64,000 nt of DNA from JBGAJN01 sp044224905 (GTDB lineage Bacteria; Verrucomicrobiota; Verrucomicrobiia; Limisphaerales; JBGAJN01): the NCBI GenBank assembly GCA_044224905.1, contig JBGAJN010000002.1, positions 372,001 to 436,000 of the forward strand, in the 5' to 3' direction. Under the pieces are notes generated by a model. The model ran no database searches and was not told the origin of the DNA. It saw only the letters and a list, made by a program, of their open reading frames with translations. Of this stretch, positions 7,009 to 16,311 are shown piece by piece (positions within the stretch are counted from its first letter, which is position 1; every line of letters starts with the position of its first letter). Made by a program: the position numbers and the translations under genes.

Positions 7009-8784
7009 ATGCACACCCAAGCTCTCGGCGCCTGCCAGACCACCAACCGCCACGTCACCGCGTGGGTTGATGAAATGGCGCACCTTTGTCTCCCGGATCG
7101 CATTTTTTGGTGCGACGGTTCGGAGGCGGAGAAGGAAGCGCTCACCAAAGAAGCCGTGGCCCGAGGCATTCTGATCCAGCTCAATCAAGAGAAGCTTCCC
7201 GGTTGCTACTACCATCGCTCGAACCCGAACGACGTGGCGCGAGTGGAGCAGTGCACTTACATCTGCAGCCACAACGAGGAGGACGCCGGCCCGACGAACA
7301 ATTGGATGGCGCCAAAGGCGATGTATGAAAAGCTCCGCGGCCTCTGCGCCGGTTCGATGCGCGGGCGCACGATGTACGTGGTGCCGTATCTCATGGGCCC
7401 GCCCGGCTCGCCCCTCACCAAGATCGGTGTTGAATTAACCGACTCGATCTACGTGGTGCTCAGCATGCGCATCATGGCGCGCATGGGCAACATCGCCTAC
7501 CAGCAACTCGGCGCGAGTAATGATTTCAATCGCGGCCTGCACTGCATGCTCGATGTAAATCCGGAGCGCCGTTTCATCGCCCATTTTCCCGAGGACAACG
7601 CGATCATCTCCGTGGGCTCGAACTACGGCGGAAACGTGCTGCTCGGCAAGAAGTGTCTCGCGCTGCGCATCGGCTCATGGCTCGGCCGTAAAGAAAACTG
7701 GATGGCCGAGCACATGTTGATTCTCTGCGTCGAATCGCCCGAAGGTGAAAAGACCTACGTCGCTGCAGCGTTTCCGAGCGCTTGCGGTAAGACGAACTTC
7801 GCGATGCTCGTCCCACCACCGGCGTTCAAAGGTTGGAAGGTGTGGACGGTCGGTGACGACATCGCTTGGATGAAGCCCGGACCGGACGGGCGTCTCTACG
7901 CGATCAATCCGGAATACGGTTACTTCGGCGTCGTGCCCGGCACGAACTCGAAGTCGAATCCCAACGCCGTAAAAACGATTCAACGCGACACGATCTTCAC
8001 GAACGTTGCGCTCACGCCCGATATGGATGTCTGGTGGGAAGGCAAAGACGGCCCGGTGCCGGAGAAGTGCCTCGACTGGCGCGGCAACGAGTGGACGCCG
8101 GCTTCAAAGGAAAAAGCCGCGCATCCGAACAGCCGCTTTTGCGCGCCGATGTCCAACACTCCGACGCTCGCGCCGGAAGCGCACGATCCGAAGGGCGTGC
8201 CGATCAGCGCGATTATCTTCGGTTCACGCCGCGCGACGACGATGCCGCTGGTGTTCCAGACCTTCAACTGGACGCACGGCGTGTACGTCGGCGCAACGAT
8301 GGGCTCCGAGATGACCGCCGCCGCCGCGGGCACAGTGGGACAGGTGCGTCTCGACCCGATGGCGATGCTGCCCTTCTGCGGTTACAACATGGGCGATTAC
8401 TTCCGGCACTGGCTCAAGATGCGGAAGTTGATCTCGAAGCCGCCGCGCATTTTCCGCGTGAACTGGTTCCGCAAAGACGAGCAGGGAAATTTCCTCTGGC
8501 CCGGATTCGGCGAGAACATGCGCGTGTTGAAATGGATCGTCGATCGCTGCCGCGGCCGCGCTGATGCCGAGGAAACGCCGCTGGGTTGGGTGCCCGGCCC
8601 GCGAGCTTTCGACCTGACCGGCTTAGACGCCTCGGTACTTAAAGCGTTGGAAAAAGCGCAAACCATCGACACCGAGGAGTGGCGCAAGGAAGTCATCTCG
8701 CAGGACGAGTTGTTTCTGAAGCTCTACTCGAACCTGCCGAAGGAACTCATCTTTCAACGTGAGTTGCTGGTGTCGCGGCTCTAG
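7009..8784 (+). CDS. pckG: Phosphoenolpyruvate carboxykinase (GTP)
   Basis: A 591-residue enzyme converting oxaloacetate plus GTP into phosphoenolpyruvate, CO2 and GDP, the first committed step of gluconeogenesis. The kinase-1a P-loop is FPSACGKTNFAML (about residue 254), followed by VGDDIAWMKPG (metal-binding region), NPEYGYFGVVPGTN and the FNWTHGVYVGATMGSE block. Size and motifs match the GTP class, not the ATP class. The frame continues upstream to 6883 and beyond, but family length and the promoter-like sequence favour 7009. It is convergent with nagA. Confidence 0.95.
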   Translation: MHTQALGACQTTNRHVTAWVDEMAHLCLPDRIFWCDGSEAEKEALTKEAVARGILIQLNQEKLPGCYYHRSNPNDVARVEQCTYICSHNEEDAGPTNNWMAPKAMYEKLRGLCAGSMRGRTMYVVPYLMGPPGSPLTKIGVELTDSIYVVLSMRIMARMGNIAYQQLGASNDFNRGLHCMLDVNPERRFIAHFPEDNAIISVGSNYGGNVLLGKKCLALRIGSWLGRKENWMAEHMLILCVESPEGEKTYVAAAFPSACGKTNFAMLVPPPAFKGWKVWTVGDDIAWMKPGPDGRLYAINPEYGYFGVVPGTNSKSNPNAVKTIQRDTIFTNVALTPDMDVWWEGKDGPVPEKCLDWRGNEWTPASKEKAAHPNSRFCAPMSNTPTLAPEAHDPKGVPISAIIFGSRRATTMPLVFQTFNWTHGVYVGATMGSEMTAAAAGTVGQVRLDPMAMLPFCGYNMGDYFRHWLKMRKLISKPPRIFRVNWFRKDEQGNFLWPGFGENMRVLKWIVDRCRGRADAEETPLGWVPGPRAFDLTGLDASVLKALEKAQTIDTEEWRKEVISQDELFLKLYSNLPKELIFQRELLVSRL

Positions 8785-8796
8785 GGCCACGCGGCG

Positions 8797-9975
8797 TCAC
8801 GCTTTAAACTTCATCTCTCCGTCGAGCCACACGCCACGGACCCGGAATTTGTCGTCGAACCAGACGAGGTCGGCGCGTTTGCCGGCGGCGATGGAGCCAA
8901 ATTCTTTTTCGCGGCCCAGTTGCTTCGCCGGATTCAGCGACGCCATGAGCACGGCATCGACAAGCGATTGCCCGCCGAGCTCCACCGCGCGGCGCACGCC
9001 TTCGATCATCGTGAGCGTACTGCCGGCGAGGCCGGTGCCGTCTTCCATTTCGGCGACCTTGTCCGTCGTGCGCGCGGGAATCCCGAGCAGGCTGAACTTC
9101 GTTCCTGGCGGCAGACCGGCGCCGAGCGTGGCGTCAGTGATGATGCAAACGCCGTCGCGGCCTTTCGCGTTGAACAGCATTCGCATCAGGATCGGCGGAA
9201 CGTGCACGCCATCGGCGATCAACTCCGCCATGATTTCGTCCTGCGCCATCGCGAACTCGATCATTCCGGCGAACCGATAAGGGCCGCGCTTGGTGATCGT
9301 GCTCATCGCGTTGAACGTGTGCGTGGATTGATTCAAGCCGGCCTTCAGCGCGGGCACGAGATGCTCATCTGTCGCGTCCGTATGGCCGCCGCTGGCGATC
9401 GCGCCGATCTTGCGCAAGGCTTTGATCAACTCGAGCGAGCCCGGGTTTTCAGGCGCGATGGTCATCTGCGTGACAAGATTTCCGAAGCGTAAATACTTCT
9501 TCCACTCGCGCGCCGTGGGATTGCGGATGAAGGCGGGATTCTGCGCGCCGGCCTTGCCCTTGGCAATGAACGGTCCTTCGATGTGCACACCGACGATGCG
9601 CGCGCCGCCCAACGAACGGTTGTGGAACGGGCGCACGGCGGAGAGCACTTTCAAAATATCTTCTTCCTTCGCCGTGACGGTCGTGAGCGTGAGCGAGGTG
9701 GTTCCGCCGCGCATGTGAAACTCGGTGATGGTGCGGAACGCCTGCTCCGTCGCTTCCATGGTGTCTGCGCCCATGCCGCCGTGGATGTGGACGTCGATGA
9801 AGCCCGGCGCTAGATAGCCGCCTTTCAAATCCATGCGTTCGCCCGTCGAAGATTTGGACGCCGACGACTTCTTGCCGCTGTTGTGGGAGACTTTGGTGAT
9901 CCGGCCTTTGTGCAGCGTGAGGGAACCGGCGGCAATCGAGTCGGGCAAAATGAGACGGGCATTGGTCAAGTGCAT
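8797..9975 (-). CDS. nagA: N-acetylglucosamine-6-phosphate deacetylase
   Basis: A 392-residue amidohydrolase that removes acetate from GlcNAc-6-phosphate in amino-sugar catabolism and peptidoglycan recycling. Metal and substrate motifs are all present: FIDVHIHGG near residue 65, GVHIEGPF, SGGHTDAT, STHTFNAMS, LIADGVHV and ITDAT. I chose the ATG at 9975 (MHLTNARLILPDS) because the open frame upstream has no family similarity. It has no signal peptide. A small segment rich in Ser/Lys near residues 33-45 is an insertion relative to typical NagA. Confidence 0.93.
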   Translation of the reverse strand: MHLTNARLILPDSIAAGSLTLHKGRITKVSHNSGKKSSASKSSTGERMDLKGGYLAPGFIDVHIHGGMGADTMEATEQAFRTITEFHMRGGTTSLTLTTVTAKEEDILKVLSAVRPFHNRSLGGARIVGVHIEGPFIAKGKAGAQNPAFIRNPTAREWKKYLRFGNLVTQMTIAPENPGSLELIKALRKIGAIASGGHTDATDEHLVPALKAGLNQSTHTFNAMSTITKRGPYRFAGMIEFAMAQDEIMAELIADGVHVPPILMRMLFNAKGRDGVCIITDATLGAGLPPGTKFSLLGIPARTTDKVAEMEDGTGLAGSTLTMIEGVRRAVELGGQSLVDAVLMASLNPAKQLGREKEFGSIAAGKRADLVWFDDKFRVRGVWLDGEMKFKA

Positions 9976-10181
9976 GGCGAAATGATGCGGAGCCGGTCGC
10001 CAACTGGCAAGGCGCGAGGCGCGCCACAGCGAACGGAGGCAACCCAATGCCAGCCGCCGCCAAACATGGTGGAGCGAATCGTTTGAGCGGACGGAACTTT
10101 TACTTGGTTGAACGGAAACAAACTCAACGCCGTCCGATGAACTCGATGCCAACACCGATATCAAATTGCCTGCTTCACGCG

Positions 10182-11891
10182 ATGAAGGTGATTGCAATGC
10201 TGCCCTTGCTTGTCGTCAGTGCGGCTCTCGCTGCCGAACCGGCGGTTCGGGTTGAGCTGGTGATTCCGCCTGCGGAAACGCACGTGATCGGCGATCCGAT
10301 TCCGTTGTTCTTCCGGTTTCAAAACCAGTCGACCGAACCGCTCGGCTTCATGTGGGAAGGTTGTTGTCGCTTCAACGGCAAGCTCGCTGTAACGAAAGCT
10401 GGCGCGGTCATTCCACCGACGCCGCCGGGGCAGGCGCTCGCGCACATGTTCGCAAAGGCCGAGCGCTTGGACCCCGGGGAGCCGAAAGATTTTGACACGC
10501 GCTTGAGCGACTGGGTGATCCTGCGCGAAAGCGGCGCTTATGAACTGCGCGGACGCTACCAGGGCGTGCTCGATTTTCAACGACCGCAAGTCGGGCGCGG
10601 CCTCAGCTTGTGGCGCGGGACTGCGGAGACGCCACCGTTGCAACTCGCGGTGTTGAACGTCGCGGATTACCTCGCCCAGCGGGAGGGGCGTTCTAAGAAA
10701 CGCGGCGTGCAGATCGAGATTTCTGGTCCCGCGAAACTCGCGCCGCTCGTACCGTCGCCCTTGCGCGTGCGGTTCACCAGCACTTCGGCGACGCCGCAGA
10801 AATTCCGCTGGCCCGAGTCCTTGCAGTTGTGGGTGGTGAACACGAACGGAGTGAGGGTTCCCGCTGCGAGCGTCGTGGACGGAATCTCTGAAGAGGTGAC
10901 GTTGAATCCGAGCGCGACGTTGGAGCGCGAAATCCCGTTCAGTTCGGACAAGCTCGAAGGCGAGCCGTGGGGTGACTATCGGGTGTTCGCCGATCTCGCG
11001 GAGTCGCCGGGCGCACCGCGCGTGCCATCCGGTGCGATTCCCCTTCGCTGGGAATTGACCAAGTCGGAAGTGGTTGACCTGCTCACGCAAGCCGCGACGG
11101 GTCACCGCACGGGCGCGCGCAATGCGCCGCTTAAGTTGCTGCGGGTGTATTTGGCGGAGATTGAGCGATCTCTCGATGCGGCGCTTGCGGAGAAATTGCT
11201 GACCGTTCCTGCGGCGCAGAAGCTCGGCGTGGAACTGCTCACGGCCGCGTGTCTCAAACCTTTCGGGCCCAAACCCGGCTTGGTGGAATTGGAGTTAAAC
11301 CCGGGAGGGAGTTTCACGGACGAGGCGGTCACGCGCTGTCTTGCGCGGTTGTTGGGACCGAACTCCAACGCGGCTACCGCCCAGTTACCCGCGGTCATGT
11401 CGGTGCGCCGACATCTCGGTTGGGAGATCGGCTTGTCTCTCACGCCGTCGACGTCTAGCCCGCTGAACGCAATCACCGCGACGGCGGCGGATTTGCGCGG
11501 CTACACGGACCTCGCGCATCCGCCGCGCTCAGTCCTCAAGGGCGCCAACGGCGCGACCAACATCGTTGAGTATGTAGCCGAACCGACGCCGGCCAATTGC
11601 GTTCTGCGGATGACGATGGCCGCTGGCCGAACCCGACTCGATTTCGCGCGGCGTTTGGCTGAACCGCAGACTGCGGGTCGTGCCCTTATCGCACCAGCGG
11701 AACTCAGCACGGTGAAATACGAGCCGCTGATCGATGCTCGCGCGCTGGAGGCGGTGCTGAACGATGGACGACTGCCGGCTCCGCAAATCCTCTTGCTGGT
11801 CGAAGGTTCGGTGAACTGGGGAGAACTACTGGCGGTCATCGAACCTGTTCTCAAGCGCGGCGCATCGATGGATCTTGCGCCTTTGAAGTAG
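10182..11891 (+). CDS. Hypothetical exported protein
   Basis: A 569-residue protein starting MKVIAMLPLLVVSAALAAEP, a clear signal peptide with an AxA cleavage site. In-frame ATGs at 10137 and 10149 would add residues before the signal. The mature N-terminal part (VRVELVIPPAETHVIGDPIPLFFRFQNQ) looks like an Ig-like beta-domain of the kind found in intracellular-proteinase-inhibitor or BsuPI-like folds. A second similar segment (LVPSPLRVRFTSTSATPQKFRWPESL) suggests a repeated beta-sandwich. No catalytic motif is evident and the function is unknown. It is divergent from nagA. Confidence 0.75.
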   Translation: MKVIAMLPLLVVSAALAAEPAVRVELVIPPAETHVIGDPIPLFFRFQNQSTEPLGFMWEGCCRFNGKLAVTKAGAVIPPTPPGQALAHMFAKAERLDPGEPKDFDTRLSDWVILRESGAYELRGRYQGVLDFQRPQVGRGLSLWRGTAETPPLQLAVLNVADYLAQREGRSKKRGVQIEISGPAKLAPLVPSPLRVRFTSTSATPQKFRWPESLQLWVVNTNGVRVPAASVVDGISEEVTLNPSATLEREIPFSSDKLEGEPWGDYRVFADLAESPGAPRVPSGAIPLRWELTKSEVVDLLTQAATGHRTGARNAPLKLLRVYLAEIERSLDAALAEKLLTVPAAQKLGVELLTAACLKPFGPKPGLVELELNPGGSFTDEAVTRCLARLLGPNSNAATAQLPAVMSVRRHLGWEIGLSLTPSTSSPLNAITATAADLRGYTDLAHPPRSVLKGANGATNIVEYVAEPTPANCVLRMTMAAGRTRLDFARRLAEPQTAGRALIAPAELSTVKYEPLIDARALEAVLNDGRLPAPQILLLVEGSVNWGELLAVIEPVLKRGASMDLAPLK

Positions 11892-11993
11892 TTCATTCGT
11901 CCGCTTCGCTCGGTGTGTCGCCGCGTTTTCCCCATTGACGGTTTGCCCAGATGCCTTTGAAGTATCCGGCAACAACACCGTCCAACAACGATT

Positions 11994-12806
11994 ATGAAAT
12001 TACTCCCGCGCCTTTTGTCACTGATTGCCACGCTCGCCGTGCTGACCGCCGCCGTCGCGCAGGCGGAACCTAAGCTCGGCCTTCAGACGTGGACCTGCCG
12101 CAACATGTCCTTCGACCAGATGGTGGACTTCGCGGTGAAGCACAAAATCAAATACCTCCAATGCATCGGCAAGCACATGGATCCGAACGCGCCGGCGGAG
12201 GAGAACTTGAAGAAGAAGGCCGTCCTCGATAAGCACGGGCTCGTTTGCTACACGTTCGGCGTCGCGGGCACCTCGATGGACAAGGAGAAAAACCGCAAGC
12301 TGTTCGAGTTCGCCAAGCTCATTGGTTGCAAAGTCATCGTCGTGGAGCCGAAGAACATGGCCGAGTGGGACAACCTCGAAGAGCTTGTGAAGGAATACGA
12401 CATCAAGCTCGCCATCCACAATCACGGCATCACCAGCGTCTACGGCAATCCCGAGACGGTGAAGGCGTTGCTCGCCAAGCGCGACAAGCGGATCGGCGCG
12501 TGCATCGACATCGGTCACGTGAGCGGCGCAGGTTTCGACGTGGCGAAAGTTTTCTCGGAATACAACGGCCGCGTGTATGACCTCCACCTCAAGGACAAGA
12601 AGGTCGAGAAAGTCGACGGCAAGGACGTGGTCCTCGACGTGGACATCGGAACCGGCATTTCCAACTACAAAGGCCTCTTCGCCGAGCTCAAGAAATCCAA
12701 GTGGGACGGCGTGATGGCGATCGAAACGGACAACAAGGGCTTCGCCGAAGACCCGAACAAGTTCGTCGAAGGCGCCTCGAAGTTTTTCAAGGCGAACGTG
12801 AAGTAA
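11994..12806 (+). CDS. Exported sugar phosphate isomerase/epimerase-like TIM-barrel protein
   Basis: A 270-residue protein with a signal peptide (MKLLPRLLSLIATLAVL, cleavage after AQA) followed by a xylose-isomerase-like/AP-endonuclease-2 barrel. Typical elements are LGLQTWTCRNMSFDQMVDF at the start, KLAIHNHGITSVYGNPETV, GACIDIGHVSGAGFD and DGVMAIETDN, which place metal-binding His, Asp and Glu residues at strand ends. Exported members of this family are abundant in PVC bacteria and are thought to act on keto-sugars; recent work links some to 3-keto-glycoside metabolism. The exact substrate is unknown. A strong terminator follows 10 bp downstream. Confidence 0.87.
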   Translation: MKLLPRLLSLIATLAVLTAAVAQAEPKLGLQTWTCRNMSFDQMVDFAVKHKIKYLQCIGKHMDPNAPAEENLKKKAVLDKHGLVCYTFGVAGTSMDKEKNRKLFEFAKLIGCKVIVVEPKNMAEWDNLEELVKEYDIKLAIHNHGITSVYGNPETVKALLAKRDKRIGACIDIGHVSGAGFDVAKVFSEYNGRVYDLHLKDKKVEKVDGKDVVLDVDIGTGISNYKGLFAELKKSKWDGVMAIETDNKGFAEDPNKFVEGASKFFKANVK

Positions 12807-12816
12807 GAGCCCATGT

Positions 12817-12851
12817 GGCGCTGCCCGAGTCTTCCTTGGGCAGCGCCTTTT
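12817..12851 (+). terminator. Rho-independent terminator
   Basis: A perfect 10-bp stem, GGCGCTGCCC / GGGCAGCGCC, with an 11-base loop is followed by TTTT. It lies 10 bp after the isomerase-like gene and overlaps codons that would precede the chosen start of the next small gene, so it supports the later start at 12855. Confidence 0.8.
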
Positions 12852-12854
12852 ACG

Positions 12855-13151
12855 ATGCCAATCCACGCCGGCGCTCCAGAAAAGGTTGTTCGACTGGCGG
12901 TTGGGTGTTTGTTGGTTAGTTCAACTGCTGCGCTAACTTTTCATTTTGGACCTCGAATCGAGTCAGTTCGTGGGATATCCGGTGGCCTTGGCCCATTGAG
13001 TGCCTTCTTGGGGAGTGGCATCGCAATCTGGTTCTCGATTCGAGTGAAAAATCTCCAGCTCGCGGTGCTGGCCCTCTTTTCAATTTTGCCCCTCGCTTAT
13101 TGGATTTGGGCAATTCGTGTTCTCGTCGGTGAACAATTGCCTCTGCCGTGA
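12855..13151 (+). CDS. Small hypothetical membrane protein
   Basis: A 98-residue protein with three hydrophobic segments: VVRLAVGCLLVSSTAALTF, PLSAFLGSGIAIWFSI and LAVLALFSILPLAYWIWAI. The ATG at 12855 is preferred because an upstream GTG/ATG start would place the N-terminus inside a terminator hairpin. Codon use is less GC3-biased than in neighbouring genes, so it may be recently acquired or poorly expressed. I recognise no family. It is convergent with the DUF3299 lipoprotein gene. Confidence 0.5.
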   Translation: MPIHAGAPEKVVRLAVGCLLVSSTAALTFHFGPRIESVRGISGGLGPLSAFLGSGIAIWFSIRVKNLQLAVLALFSILPLAYWIWAIRVLVGEQLPLP

Positions 13152-13182
13152 CTAAGGCTCACTTAACGGATCTTCGGAGAGC

Positions 13183-13884
13183 TCAGAGATCCAGCGGTCC
13201 GGCGATCTTCTCCCCGTCCAGCGCGTAAATGCCCACGAGGTAGCCGTTCTCGAACATCTCGCCGACTTTGAGCGACCCGTAAATCGTCACCGCCTGATCC
13301 ATGATCGGCTTCACGCCTTTGCTGGTCATCTTCACGCTGACCCATTCGTTGATCTTCGGCACGGTGCCGTAGCAGCACATGGATTGATCGCGCATGATGA
13401 GGAGTTCCGTGATCAATCCGCCTTCGACTTTCAACGGCAGCATGAATCCCTTGAGCGCGACGCGCTTGCTGTTCAGCGCTTTGATGTCGGCAGGGATTTG
13501 CTCCTTCGTTGGCGCGGCGGGCGCGTTTGTCTTCACGGCACTTTCGTCCGGCATCTCATAGTTGAAGCCGGCCAAGCGGTCAAAGCCCACGGTTTCGAAG
13601 TCATCGCTTTTAGCGGAAGCTGCCGCTGCGGCGGGCGCCGATGATGCGGGTGCCGCCTTGGGCGCGCTGGCGGTGTCCGCGGGTACGGGCTTGGAAGTGT
13701 TGTCGGTCTTCGCGGCCTGCGCTGGTTGCGTTGCAGGCGTGGTCTGTGCGGGAGGCTGCGCGATCGCTTCGCCGCGGACTTCCTTCACCGGAGCATTGGT
13801 GACGGCTTCTTTCGAACAGCCGGCCACGAACAACGCAGCGAGACAGGGCAGGGTGGCAACGGCCAGTTTCAAATTCACTTTCAT
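13183..13884 (-). CDS. DUF3299 lipoprotein (ZrgE-like)
   Basis: A 233-residue protein with a lipobox (LAALFVAGC) and then an 80-residue Ala/Pro/Thr-rich linker. The C-terminal domain (about 115-233) has the DUF3299 pattern: RVALKGFMLPLKVEGG, LLIMRDQSMCCYGTVPKINEW and a terminal VGIYALDGEKI. The paired cysteines in MCCYG may bind metal. It is the last gene of a minus-strand operon with an ABC ATPase, a permease and a His-rich lipoprotein. DUF3299 proteins accompany the same transporter type in the vibrio zinc-uptake locus zrg. The zinc role here is inferred from this gene set. Confidence 0.82.
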   Translation of the reverse strand: MKVNLKLAVATLPCLAALFVAGCSKEAVTNAPVKEVRGEAIAQPPAQTTPATQPAQAAKTDNTSKPVPADTASAPKAAPASSAPAAAAASAKSDDFETVGFDRLAGFNYEMPDESAVKTNAPAAPTKEQIPADIKALNSKRVALKGFMLPLKVEGGLITELLIMRDQSMCCYGTVPKINEWVSVKMTSKGVKPIMDQAVTIYGSLKVGEMFENGYLVGIYALDGEKIAGPLDL

Positions 13885-13911
13885 AAAATTTCAGACGTCC
13901 GACGCGCCGTC

Positions 13912-14367
13912 TCACTTCGGAAACTTGAACGCGATGGACGCATAACTCTTACTTCGGATTGCCAGTTCCTTCAACACGCCTTCGAAATTTCCCCCGGTCT
14001 TGAGCCAGTCGGCCTGTGCGGTGAAGAGCGCCGTGTTGCCGACGGTTTCGCCCGTGGCCGTGTTGGCGGCGGCCTTGAACTCCAGCGTCTCCTCGCGGTC
14101 GGCACGCTTGGCGGCGACTTGAAATGAAACGATGGGCAGACGCACAAAATCATTCGCGTGGGCATCCAGCACGTAGGCGTTGAGCGTGCCGGTGGCGGCA
14201 TCGAGAACGAACTCGAGATTGAACTCGTGCTCGCCCAGCGGAACGAGCGTTCCGCCATGCGGGGCCACGTGATGATGTTCCGCTGAACCGTGATCTCGGC
14301 GTTCGCCGCATCCGGCGACGAGCACCAGCAGTGAAATAGCTGCGAACAGGGCAGGGAGCGTCTTCAT
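13912..14367 (-). CDS. Histidine-containing lipoprotein of the ABC/DUF3299 operon
   Basis: A 151-residue protein with lipobox LLVLVAGC, then a short charged segment with HHH and APHGGTLVPLGEHEFNLEF. The remaining domain is beta-rich (LNAYVLDAHANDFVRLPI, then FKAAANTATGETVGNTALF). The histidine cluster and the HGG motif suggest metal binding. I compare it with ZrgA (DUF2796), the His-rich periplasmic component of the zrg system, but the resemblance is in layout rather than in a clear family signature. It starts 4 bp after the permease stop, so it is certainly co-transcribed. I chose the ATG at 14367 because it begins the signal peptide. Confidence 0.75.
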   Translation of the reverse strand: MKTLPALFAAISLLVLVAGCGERRDHGSAEHHHVAPHGGTLVPLGEHEFNLEFVLDAATGTLNAYVLDAHANDFVRLPIVSFQVAAKRADREETLEFKAAANTATGETVGNTALFTAQADWLKTGGNFEGVLKELAIRSKSYASIAFKFPK

Positions 14368-14371
14368 AAGC

Positions 14372-15577
14372 TTACGAAACCGGCACGAGATTTTCGGCGA
14401 CGTCCGTTCGATACGCCTTCCACGCGGGCACGATGCCGGCCAGCGCACCGAGCGCAATCATGCCCGCGGGCGCGAGCGCGAGCACCGGATGCAACGTCAG
14501 CGGATCGATCACCACGCCCGTTTGCGCCCGGATGACCGCGGCCACCACAGTGACGATGACGCCATAGATAACAAACGCCACCGCCATGCCGATCGCCGAG
14601 ATCGCAGCTGACTCGAGCACGACGGCGGTGAAGATGGTTCCGCGTCGGGCGCCGAGCGCGCGCAGGATGGCGATCTCGCGGCGACGTTCGTTCATCGAGT
14701 TGTAAATGCTCGCGAGCACCGACCCCGTGGCCACCAGCGCGACGAGATACGCGATGAGCGCAAGCACGCGATCCATCCAGGAAATTTTATCGAAGAGCTG
14801 CGCGATGATCTGCGCGATCGGCCACGCGAAGGTGAGCCGATTGCCCTGCTTGTTGTACATTAGTTCGAGTTGCTTGCCAGCGATCGGCGAGCGGAGTTTC
14901 ACTAGCACGGCGCTGACATCGCTGGCGGTTTTCGGATCGTGCCCACCCATCTTCTGCAGGCCTTCGACCGGAATCCAGATCACGCGATCGGCGGGTGTGT
15001 TCGAAGGTTCGAGCACGCCGACGACCACGTAGGTTTCGGGATGCTGATCCTTCTCGTTGAAAATTAAACCGTGATACGGCTGAAACTTGTCGCCGTATTT
15101 CAGTCCGAGTTTCTTCGCTGCGAAACTGCCCACGACCGCTTCGCGCAACGCGGGATCGAACACGCGTCCGGGTTTCTGCACCGTGAACTTTTTACCGGGC
15201 GCGAACTCGACCGCCGTGAGCATCTCCAGCGTCGTCCCGACGAGCCGGTAGCCATGGTAGTTGTCGCCGACTGCGATGGGCACGGCGAGTGCCACGCGTG
15301 TGTCCTTCTTGATGTCGAGGTAATCGGCATTGGCGAGATTTCCGGGCGAGGCTTCGAGATGGAAAATGCTGTTGAGCACGAGCTGGAGCTGCGAACTCCG
15401 CGCGCCGAGCACAGCATCGAATCCACCGGTGACGCCAGTGAACGTTTTCTGCGACTCGCTCTTCACCACCCACACCGCCATCAGCAATCCGCCCGCGAGC
15501 GCAATGCTCGCTGCAGTGACGCACGTGGAGAGCGCGTGCTGGCGGAGGCTTTTGAAAACAATGCGAAGGATGGTCAC
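14372..15577 (-). CDS. ABC transporter permease (FtsX/MacB-type)
   Basis: A 401-residue membrane protein with one N-terminal transmembrane helix (residues about 15-37), a periplasmic MacB-type domain (about 40-270), and three C-terminal helices, the FtsX layout. The motif MNERRREIAILRALGARRGTIF is the classic coupling region before the second helix. It pairs with the ATPase upstream, whose stop overlaps its start by 4 bp. Such permeases drive lipoprotein release, efflux or mechanotransmission rather than classical import. In the zrg locus one is associated with zinc uptake. Confidence 0.88.
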   Translation of the reverse strand: MTILRIVFKSLRQHALSTCVTAASIALAGGLLMAVWVVKSESQKTFTGVTGGFDAVLGARSSQLQLVLNSIFHLEASPGNLANADYLDIKKDTRVALAVPIAVGDNYHGYRLVGTTLEMLTAVEFAPGKKFTVQKPGRVFDPALREAVVGSFAAKKLGLKYGDKFQPYHGLIFNEKDQHPETYVVVGVLEPSNTPADRVIWIPVEGLQKMGGHDPKTASDVSAVLVKLRSPIAGKQLELMYNKQGNRLTFAWPIAQIIAQLFDKISWMDRVLALIAYLVALVATGSVLASIYNSMNERRREIAILRALGARRGTIFTAVVLESAAISAIGMAVAFVIYGVIVTVVAAVIRAQTGVVIDPLTLHPVLALAPAGMIALGALAGIVPAWKAYRTDVAENLVPVS

Positions 15578-16260
15578 AACTTCACCTCCTGCGACGCCGC
15601 GGCGCGGTTGATCTTCGCCAACTCTTGCACGGAATCAAATTGCGCGAGCACTTCGCGATCGTGGCTGACCAGGAGCAGGGCGGCTCCGTTTTCGCGGCAA
15701 CCTTCACGGATGAGCTTCAGCGCCTCGCGGGCGTTCGCGTGGTCGAGGTTGCCGGTTGGTTCGTCGGCGAGCACGAGCTTGGGACGGTTTGCCAACGCGC
15801 GTGCGACGGCGACGCGTTGTTGTTGGCCGGTGGAAAGTTGTCGCGGGCGATGATGCAGGCGGCTCTCGAGGCCGACGCGTTTGAGCAGTGACTGCGCGAA
15901 CGCGCGATCCTCGCCCGCACCGAAGGACATGCCGAGTAGAACGTTTTCCAGCACCGTGTAGCCCTGGAGCAGATTGAAGGTTTGAAAAATATAACCGATG
16001 CTGGTGGCGCGCAGTCGATCGCGTTCCGGTTCACCGAGTGCAGACATTTCGCGACCGGCGATTCGGATTTGACCGCTGTCCGGTTTGAGAATGCCGGCGA
16101 TGAGATTCAGAAACGTCGTCTTGCCGGAGCCGCTTTCACCCGCAAGGGCGACTTGCGATTTCTCCTCCAGCGAAAATTGCGGGACGTCCACGACGATGTG
16201 GCGCGTTCCGTCTGGGGCGAGAAAGGATTTTTTGAGTTGGGAGATTTCGAGCAGCGCCAT
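15574..16260 (-). CDS. ABC transporter ATP-binding protein (LolD/MacB-type)
   Basis: A 228-residue ATPase with all motifs: Walker A GESGSGKTTFLN, Q-loop within SIGYIFQTFNLLQGYT, signature LSTGQQQRVAVARAL, Walker B LVLADEPTGNLD and H-loop LLLVSHDRE. I chose the ATG at 16260 (MALLEISQLKKSF), which fits family length; the upstream extension is unconserved. It is the first gene of the operon ATPase-permease-lipoprotein-DUF3299 lipoprotein. It powers the permease encoded next to it. Confidence 0.93.
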   Translation of the reverse strand: MALLEISQLKKSFLAPDGTRHIVVDVPQFSLEEKSQVALAGESGSGKTTFLNLIAGILKPDSGQIRIAGREMSALGEPERDRLRATSIGYIFQTFNLLQGYTVLENVLLGMSFGAGEDRAFAQSLLKRVGLESRLHHRPRQLSTGQQQRVAVARALANRPKLVLADEPTGNLDHANAREALKLIREGCRENGAALLLVSHDREVLAQFDSVQELAKINRAAASQEVKL

Positions 16261-16311
16261 GATGGACGGTTTTCTGACGATGTTGCGCGCTGATTCGTTC
16301 AACAAGGCGTG

